This document shows, piece by piece, positions 58,983-64,000 of a stretch of 64,000 bases of DNA (position 1 is its first letter; each line of letters starts with the position of its first letter). Below the pieces are notes generated by a model that was not told the origin of the DNA, made no database searches, and worked only from the letters and a program-made list of their open reading frames with translations. Source of the stretch: Paenibacillus glycanilyticus (GTDB lineage Bacteria; Bacillota; Bacilli; Paenibacillales; Paenibacillaceae). The position numbers were made by a program, and so were the translations under genes. Where the stretch lies: contig NZ_JAMBNP010000005.1 of the NCBI RefSeq assembly GCF_023715145.1, forward strand, positions 248,001 through 312,000, given 5' to 3'.

Positions 58983-60185
58983 ATGATACAAACAAAGGGA
59001 TGTATACCTATGGAGAGAAAACAAATGGATGAAGGACTGCATACCAAAGTGTCACATGACGGAGTGGATACGAAGCATCACGGCGCCGTCAACATCCCGA
59101 TTTATCAAAACAGCCTGTTCGCGTTCGAAAACTATGAGTCTTTCGAACAAGCCATGCAGGACGTATTGGCGGCCACCGTCTATTCCCGGGGCAATAATCC
59201 GACGGTTCAATATTTGGAGGGTAAAATCGCCGATCTGGAAGCGGCGGAGCGGGCGCGCTGCTTCGCGTCGGGGATGGCAGCCATCGCCGGCTCCCTGCAC
59301 GCGCTATTGCGATCTGGCGACCATGTGATCTGCGTCAATCAAGCCTACGGTCCGACGAGACAGTTCCTGGACGAATTGTCCGAACGGTACCGGGTCGAAG
59401 TCACCTATGTCGACGGAAGTCTGCTATCCGACTTCGAAGACGCCATGCTGCCAAACACGCGTCTGATCTATCTGGAGAGCCCGACATCGGGATTGTTCCA
59501 GCTGCAGGATCTGGAGGGGGTCGCTGCGCTTGCCAAACGGTCGAACATTCTCACAATGATTGATAACAGCTGGGCGACGCCATGCTTCCAGCGTCCGCTG
59601 ACCTCAGGCATTGATCTTGTGCTTCACTCGATGTCCAAGTATTTCTCGGGTCATAGCGATTGCTTGGGAGGCGTCGTGGCAGGGCGCGCGGACCTGATTA
59701 ACGAAATAGAAAACAAAGGGTACATGCTGTTTGGCGGCGTCATGACTCCGCACACGGCCTCCCTTATGATACGCGGGCTGCGAACGCTGCCTTTACGGAT
59801 GGAGAGACATCAGCGGAACGGCTTGATTATCGCGGAATATTTGGAGAAACATCCGCTCGTGAACCGGGTGAATCATCCCGGCTTGCCTTCGCATCCGCAG
59901 CACGCGCTTGCACGCAAGCAATTGGACGGGTTCAGCAGTCTATTTTCCTTCGAGACGCAGCTGCCTGTGGAATCACTGAAGAAATGGGCGGATGCCTTGC
60001 GTTACTTCCGAATCGGTGTCAGCTGGGGCGGCTTCGAGAGTCTGGTGACGGTCGGCCAAACGCCGGCGAACCGCAATTTGACGGGGACCAACCCTTCGGT
60101 AGCCCGTTTGTTCATCGGTTTGGAGGATCCGCAGACATTAATCGAGGATATCGAGCAGGCTTGGCGGCAAGTCATCGGAACATAG
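58983..60185 (+). CDS. Cys/Met metabolism PLP-dependent enzyme (CGS/CGL family)
   Basis: 400 residues of the cystathionine synthase/lyase fold. Visible are PIYQNSLFAFENYESF, YSRGNNPTVQYLEGKIADLE, ERARCFASGMAAIAGSLHALL, YLESPTSGLFQLQDL, the PLP site with Lys219 in HSMSKYFSGHSD, and the C-terminal RIGVSWGGFESLV. The usual YGGT motif reads QAYGPT here. It could act as a lyase on a sulfur amino acid or conjugate brought in by the importer upstream. ATG 58983 has GGAAGGA 12 bases upstream; ATG 59010 is an alternative start. Confidence 0.85.
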   Translation: MIQTKGCIPMERKQMDEGLHTKVSHDGVDTKHHGAVNIPIYQNSLFAFENYESFEQAMQDVLAATVYSRGNNPTVQYLEGKIADLEAAERARCFASGMAAIAGSLHALLRSGDHVICVNQAYGPTRQFLDELSERYRVEVTYVDGSLLSDFEDAMLPNTRLIYLESPTSGLFQLQDLEGVAALAKRSNILTMIDNSWATPCFQRPLTSGIDLVLHSMSKYFSGHSDCLGGVVAGRADLINEIENKGYMLFGGVMTPHTASLMIRGLRTLPLRMERHQRNGLIIAEYLEKHPLVNRVNHPGLPSHPQHALARKQLDGFSSLFSFETQLPVESLKKWADALRYFRIGVSWGGFESLVTVGQTPANRNLTGTNPSVARLFIGLEDPQTLIEDIEQAWRQVIGT

Positions 60186-60233
60186 TTTCTATATGGATTT
60201 GAATGAAAAGAGAAGGATCGCAGGAGATGGACT

Positions 60234-60261
60234 GATCCCGCCGCCAGGCGGGGTCTTTTTT
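60234..60261 (+). terminator. Terminator of the GntR-controlled operon
   Basis: GATCCCGCC-GCCA-GGCGGGGTC followed by TTTTTT. Confidence 0.93.
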
Positions 60262-60417
60262 ATGCTTTTGCAAGGTTAAGCCGTGCATTGGAGTCCTGTT
60301 ACTTAATTGATTTTAGGAAATGATATACAATTAACTGCCCGGAAAAGTAGTGGGGCTTTGGCGCATGTGTTATTTTTATAGTGAAGGACAGGAATCTATT
60401 TAAGGAGAATCAATGAA

Positions 60418-60819
60418 ATGAAATCATCCCTTCCAATTATTGTAAGATCAACCGAGATAGATATCAACGGGCATGTCAACAACGCAAAATATCTGGAGTA
60501 TTTCGAATGGGGACGCGAGGAATGGTACGAGCTATGCGAACTCCCCTATGAAGCGTTCGAGAGCATGGATATACAAACGGTTACCGTGAACATTAACGTG
60601 AATTATAGAAAAGAATGCAGACAAGGTGACAAATTAACGGTCACCTGTCAGCCCGAGAAGATGGGTCGTTCCAGCTATGTTTTGAAGCAGGAAATCAAGG
60701 ACGAGCGCGGCGAAGTGCGGGCGGATGCGTTTGTAACAAGCGTTACGATGGATCGTTCAACCCGCAAAAGCCGCGAGGTTCCTGACGAGTTAAGGAAGTT
60801 CTTTGCGATTGAGGAGTAG
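60418..60819 (+). CDS. Acyl-CoA thioesterase (hotdog fold)
   Basis: The 133-residue 4-hydroxybenzoyl-CoA-thioesterase-like protein has the motif STEIDINGHVNNAKYLEYFEWGREEW, with the active-site Asp/Asn/His region, and a long central strand VNINVNYRKECRQGD. It hydrolyses acyl-CoA or acyl-ACP thioesters; the substrate is unknown. AAGGAG at about 60402 sets ATG 60418, although an out-of-frame ATG lies 5 bases earlier. It converges on the aminotransferase gene with only 18 bases between. Confidence 0.88.
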   Translation: MKSSLPIIVRSTEIDINGHVNNAKYLEYFEWGREEWYELCELPYEAFESMDIQTVTVNINVNYRKECRQGDKLTVTCQPEKMGRSSYVLKQEIKDERGEVRADAFVTSVTMDRSTRKSREVPDELRKFFAIEE

Positions 60820-60837
60820 CGCATTACCCCGCCTGTT

Positions 60838-62064
60838 TCAGGAATAAACGGCCTCATTGTGTAAACCGCAGGCTTCAAGCACCCCGGTCATAATCTGTAT
60901 CATCTTCTCCACCTCTTCAGCCGTTACGATAAGCGGCGGCATTAAGCGGATTGTGCGCGCGTTAGGCGCGTTCACAAGAAGTCCTTCCTTCATACATTCG
61001 GCGGCAAGCACCGGGGCAGTTCCTTCCGGAATGTCAAAGGCTAGAAGAAGCCCTTTGCCGCGGATCTGGCTGACCGCGTAATCCTCGGACAGCGCCGTCA
61101 GCTTCTCCTGGATCAGCGCGCCTTGCTTGGCAGCATTCTCCGCGAGCCCTTGCTGGAGGATCTCGCTCACAACCGCATGACCGGCCGCCATGCTGATTGG
61201 CGCGGCGCTATAGGTGCCTCCCTGGTCGCCAGGCTCAAACAGGTCATACTGCTCGGTGGTCAGCATAGCCGAGAGCGGGAAGCCGCTGCCGATTCCTTTG
61301 GCCAAGGTCATGACATCAGGCTTCACGCCGTAATGCTCATAGGCAAACAGCTTGCCCGTTCTCCCCAGACCGGTCTGCACCTCGTCGAAAATCAACATAA
61401 TATTGTATACATCGCAGGCTTTGCGCAAGGCTTGCAAATAAGGAGCCTCCACCGAATGGACGCCGCCCTCCCCTTGCACAAGCTCCAGCATAATCGCACA
61501 GGTACGGTCGCTGATCGCCGCGAAGCAGGCGTCGAAATCATTAATCGGCACATGCTTGAAGCCGGGAACTTTAGGCTCGAACAAGGGCTCAAACGCCGGC
61601 TTCCCGGTTGCGGACATCGTAGCAAGCGTTCTTCCGTGGAAGCTGTTCGTCATTGTAATTATCTCGTAGGCACCGTTCAAATGGAGAGAGCCGTGCTTGC
61701 GGGCAAGCTTTATCGCGCTTTCGTTCGCTTCGGCGCCGCTGCTTGCGAAAAATACTTTATCAAACCCGGAAATCTCCGTCAGAAGGTCCGCAAATTCAAT
61801 CATGGGCCTGTTAAAGAAACCCGGGCTTGCATGCACCAGCTGACTGCTCTGATAAGCCAATGCCTCTTGCAGGACGGCAGGAGAATGCCCCAGACTGGTT
61901 ACCGCCCAGCCACCGATGTAGTCCAGATAGGACTTGCCCTCGGTATCCCACAAATACATGCCTTCCCCGCGGGTCATCACAACATCAGGACGATTAGCCG
62001 TATATAGCAGCGATTGCTTGGCGGACGCGAGCAAGCTGTCGGTTGTTTTGTTTAACGATTGCAT
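60838..62064 (-). CDS. Class III aminotransferase, ArgD/acetylornithine type
   Basis: About 408 residues of class III PLP aminotransferase: YLWDTEGKSYLDYIGGWAVTSLGH, FFASSGAEANESAIKLARK, TNSFHGRTLATMSATG, LELVQGEGGV, IFDEVQTGLGRTGKLFAYE, and Lys256 in DVMTLAKGIGSGFPLSA. This is the ArgD-like pattern (N-acetylornithine to the semialdehyde in arginine synthesis). It stands away from other arg genes, so it may be a paralogue with another omega-amino substrate. ATG 62064 (minus) follows GGAGG. Confidence 0.85.
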   Translation of the reverse strand: MQSLNKTTDSLLASAKQSLLYTANRPDVVMTRGEGMYLWDTEGKSYLDYIGGWAVTSLGHSPAVLQEALAYQSSQLVHASPGFFNRPMIEFADLLTEISGFDKVFFASSGAEANESAIKLARKHGSLHLNGAYEIITMTNSFHGRTLATMSATGKPAFEPLFEPKVPGFKHVPINDFDACFAAISDRTCAIMLELVQGEGGVHSVEAPYLQALRKACDVYNIMLIFDEVQTGLGRTGKLFAYEHYGVKPDVMTLAKGIGSGFPLSAMLTTEQYDLFEPGDQGGTYSAAPISMAAGHAVVSEILQQGLAENAAKQGALIQEKLTALSEDYAVSQIRGKGLLLAFDIPEGTAPVLAAECMKEGLLVNAPNARTIRLMPPLIVTAEEVEKMIQIMTGVLEACGLHNEAVYS

Positions 62065-62180
62065 GAATGATCGAACCTCCATCTCTTACATGATGTGAAT
62101 TAATATACAGTATAGTGAATAATAATTCAATATCCAAACCAGCCCTTTGCAAAAAGAATATTTTTCCGGCATAAGCGCAT

Positions 62181-62211
62181 AAAAAAAGCCAACCTGCATA
62201 AGCAGATTGGC
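62181..62211 (-). terminator. Terminator of ktrB
   Basis: On the minus strand GCCAATCTGC-TTAT-GCAGGTTGGC is followed by TTTTTTT. Confidence 0.93.
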
Positions 62212-62224
62212 CGCTGGCGCTGAA

Positions 62225-63568
62225 TTAACCGATTGTAATTTTACCTTCCGGATGACGGTAAAGCTCTCTCGACTGATTGGGTACTAATGTATAAGCAAGG
62301 GTAAGAGGGCCCATACGTCCGATAAACATTACGATAATAATCAAGATTTTGCCGATATCGGTCAAGTGTGGAGTGAGTCCCATCGATAAGCCCGTTGTTC
62401 CGAAGGCGGAGGTGACTTCAAACATAACGGTTAAGAAATCCGTCGTTTCCGTAGCCGATAAAATCATCGTAAACAAAACGATGGTGGCAACGGATACAGC
62501 CGTAATCGTCAAGGCTTTATGAACGCGGTCCTTTGCCAACCGGCGCTTGAAGAAGACAACATCGTCTTTCCCCCGGATCATGGCGATAACCGCTCCTATC
62601 AGAATGGCAAACGTGGTGACCTTAATGCCGCCTCCGGCAGATCCCGGGGATGCTCCGATAAACATCAGAATAATAAGCAGGAACTGGCTGGCATTCCGCA
62701 TGTCCGCAATATTGAGCGTATTGGCTCCTCCCGACCGTGGCGAGATCGACTGAAACAGGGAGCTGTACAGCTTGCCGGCAAAGCTCAGCGGCTCCAGCGT
62801 ATTGGTGAACTCGAAGATGAAGAGGAGAACCGCTCCCCCAATGAACAGAAATCCGGAGGTGTACAGCACCACCTTGGAGTGGAGCGACAGCTTGCGGATT
62901 TTGGGATAATCAATGACCTCGGCAAGCACGATAAAGCCGATGCCGCCAAGAAAAATCAACATCATCAATACCGTATTAATGACCGGATCATCCACATGAT
63001 TGGTAAAGCTGTTAAAAGGGCCATGAATGGGTCCCATAATATCGATGCCGGCATTGGTGAACATCGAAACACTATGAAAGACGCCGTAATACAAAGCTTT
63101 ATCAAACGGCATAATGGCTGACCAGCGTATCGCCAGCAGCAAGGCACCGGCAAATTCGATCGTAAACGCGTAGATCAGCACGCGGCGGATAAAACGAACG
63201 ATCCCTTCAAGCGAAGTATGACTCATGGATTCCTGCAGCCATAACCTCTCCCGGAGCGATATGCGCTTGCGGAAGGCAAGCGCGAATAAAGTCGCCATCG
63301 CCATAAAGCCCAGGCCGCCAACCTGCATCAGCATCAAGATGACAACCTCACCGAATGACGAGTAATGCGTTCCGGTGTCCACGACAACCAGCCCGGTTAC
63401 GCAAGCCGCTGTTGTGGCCGTGAAGAAGGCGTCGATAAAGGGAGTATGGCTGCCGTCTTCCGCGGCATAAGGCAAGGACAGCAGAATGGAGCCGATCAGA
63501 ATAATGACAATAAAGCCTGCGGTCAGGATTTGGGGCGGACTGATTTTCGTTAGCAGCGATTTCTTCAA
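62225..63568 (-). CDS. ktrB: Potassium uptake channel subunit KtrB (TrkH/KtrB family)
   Basis: About 447 residues with four membrane-pore-membrane repeats. The filter Gly segments are TTAACVTGLVVVD, SMFTNAGIDIMG, SISPRSGGANTLN and SAFGTTGLSMG. It conducts K+ (often Na+-dependent) with a cytoplasmic KtrA regulator, which is not encoded here. TTG 63568 (minus) is preferred because AAAGGTGAT lies at a proper distance; ATG 63586 has no ribosome site and its codons overlap that sequence. It is divergent from the DUF445 gene. Confidence 0.92.
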   Translation of the reverse strand: MKKSLLTKISPPQILTAGFIVIILIGSILLSLPYAAEDGSHTPFIDAFFTATTAACVTGLVVVDTGTHYSSFGEVVILMLMQVGGLGFMAMATLFALAFRKRISLRERLWLQESMSHTSLEGIVRFIRRVLIYAFTIEFAGALLLAIRWSAIMPFDKALYYGVFHSVSMFTNAGIDIMGPIHGPFNSFTNHVDDPVINTVLMMLIFLGGIGFIVLAEVIDYPKIRKLSLHSKVVLYTSGFLFIGGAVLLFIFEFTNTLEPLSFAGKLYSSLFQSISPRSGGANTLNIADMRNASQFLLIILMFIGASPGSAGGGIKVTTFAILIGAVIAMIRGKDDVVFFKRRLAKDRVHKALTITAVSVATIVLFTMILSATETTDFLTVMFEVTSAFGTTGLSMGLTPHLTDIGKILIIIVMFIGRMGPLTLAYTLVPNQSRELYRHPEGKITIG

Positions 63569-63676
63569 GCCTATATCACCTTTCATGGAAGCATCGGACT
63601 TAAGCCGAATTCTAAGTTCTCAATATTATCTGGTATAATTAGTATAAAGCAAACGGTACAGGAGGACTACAGCTTC

Positions 63677-64000
63677 ATGAAATCGAGATATATTGCGAGT
63701 TTGTCACTGGCCATTATGTTTATTGGCTTCATCGTAACCAAATGGTGGCTGCCGGATAATTGGTGGATACGGCTCCTTGAGAGCGGCTTTGAAGCAGGGC
63801 TTGTCGGAGGGATCGCCGACTGGTTTGCGGTAACGGCTTTGTTCCGTCATCCGTTTGGCATTCCGATCCCGCACACCTCTCTGCTGCTGAAGAACAGGGA
63901 TAAGATCGTCAATTCCCTTATTTCGGCGATGGAAAACGAGCTTCTGAACAAGGAAAGCATCAGCAAAAAGCTGAAGGAGCTGAAGCTGTTCAAAGGAATA
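63677..64000 (+). CDS. DUF445 family membrane protein (3' truncated by window)
   Basis: The first 108 codons are in the window and open to the right edge. The N-terminal helix is about residues 6-22 (IASLSLAIMFIGFIVTKWW), followed by the DUF445 signature LESGFEAGLVGGIADWFAVTALFRHPFGIPIPHT. Function is unknown. AGGAGG at 63660-63665 precedes ATG 63677 at 11 bases. Confidence 0.88.
   Translation, partial: MKSRYIASLSLAIMFIGFIVTKWWLPDNWWIRLLESGFEAGLVGGIADWFAVTALFRHPFGIPIPHTSLLLKNRDKIVNSLISAMENELLNKESISKKLKELKLFKGI

Overview
The window looks like chromosome of a Paenibacillus species (Firmicutes). Genes carry strong AAGGAGG-type ribosome sites and frequent GTG/TTG starts. There are many YesM/YesN-type two-component systems beside ABC sugar importers, a SigI/RsgI pair and a PerR-box peroxiredoxin gene. 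The order yesN-yesM-lplA-lplB-ytcP-aguA-xynA2-xynB is the one described for aldouronate utilisation in Paenibacillus sp. JDR-2, so this is probably that strain or a close relative. No rRNA, tRNA, prophage, insertion sequence or CRISPR array was seen.

Layout. 1-3.0 kb: end of leuA, a YjbQ-family gene, leuB and a 2-Cys peroxiredoxin. 3.1-9.2 kb: a tandem-repeat leader with a small cysteine-rich protein gene, sigI-rsgI, an orphan sporulation-kinase-like histidine kinase and leucyl aminopeptidase. 9.3-21.5 kb: the xylan-fragment cluster (regulators, importer, GH67, GH10, GH43). 21.6-26.7 kb: old-yellow-enzyme reductase, AlkD-like repair protein, MFS efflux pump with an AraC regulator, and a PfpI-like protein with a second tandem-repeat leader. 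26.9-35.9 kb: a second YesM/YesN pair, an ABC importer, an acetyltransferase and a GH32 fructosidase. 36-45 kb: an Asp/Glu-racemase-like protein, an A+T-rich DUF2750 gene, a sugar:H+ symporter, a three-component sugar sensor (anchored binding protein, LytS-like kinase, AraC-type regulator) and a PAS histidine kinase. 44.8-50.4 kb: LacI regulator and L-fucose operon. 50.5-54.7 kb: a 62-bp tandem-repeat array, a GH26 mannanase, a beta-propeller lipoprotein and a CD3324-type gene with an elaborate leader. 55-60.2 kb: GntR regulator, ABC importer and a Cys/Met-type PLP enzyme. 60.4-64 kb: thioesterase, ArgD-like aminotransferase, KtrB and the start of a DUF445 protein.

Together the genes describe a hemicellulose and oligosaccharide forager. 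Extracellular sensors switch on importers, fragments are hydrolysed inside the cell, and pentoses and deoxyhexoses enter catabolism. None of the three ABC importers encodes an ATPase, so they probably share one encoded elsewhere. The most novel-looking signal is that two unrelated genes (3.3 kb and 26.5 kb) have leaders built of tandem hairpin units. The units share their flanks (CTTACGAWGCAAGAAT ... ATTCTTTAAGC) but differ in the loop, and the last unit runs straight into the ribosome-binding site.
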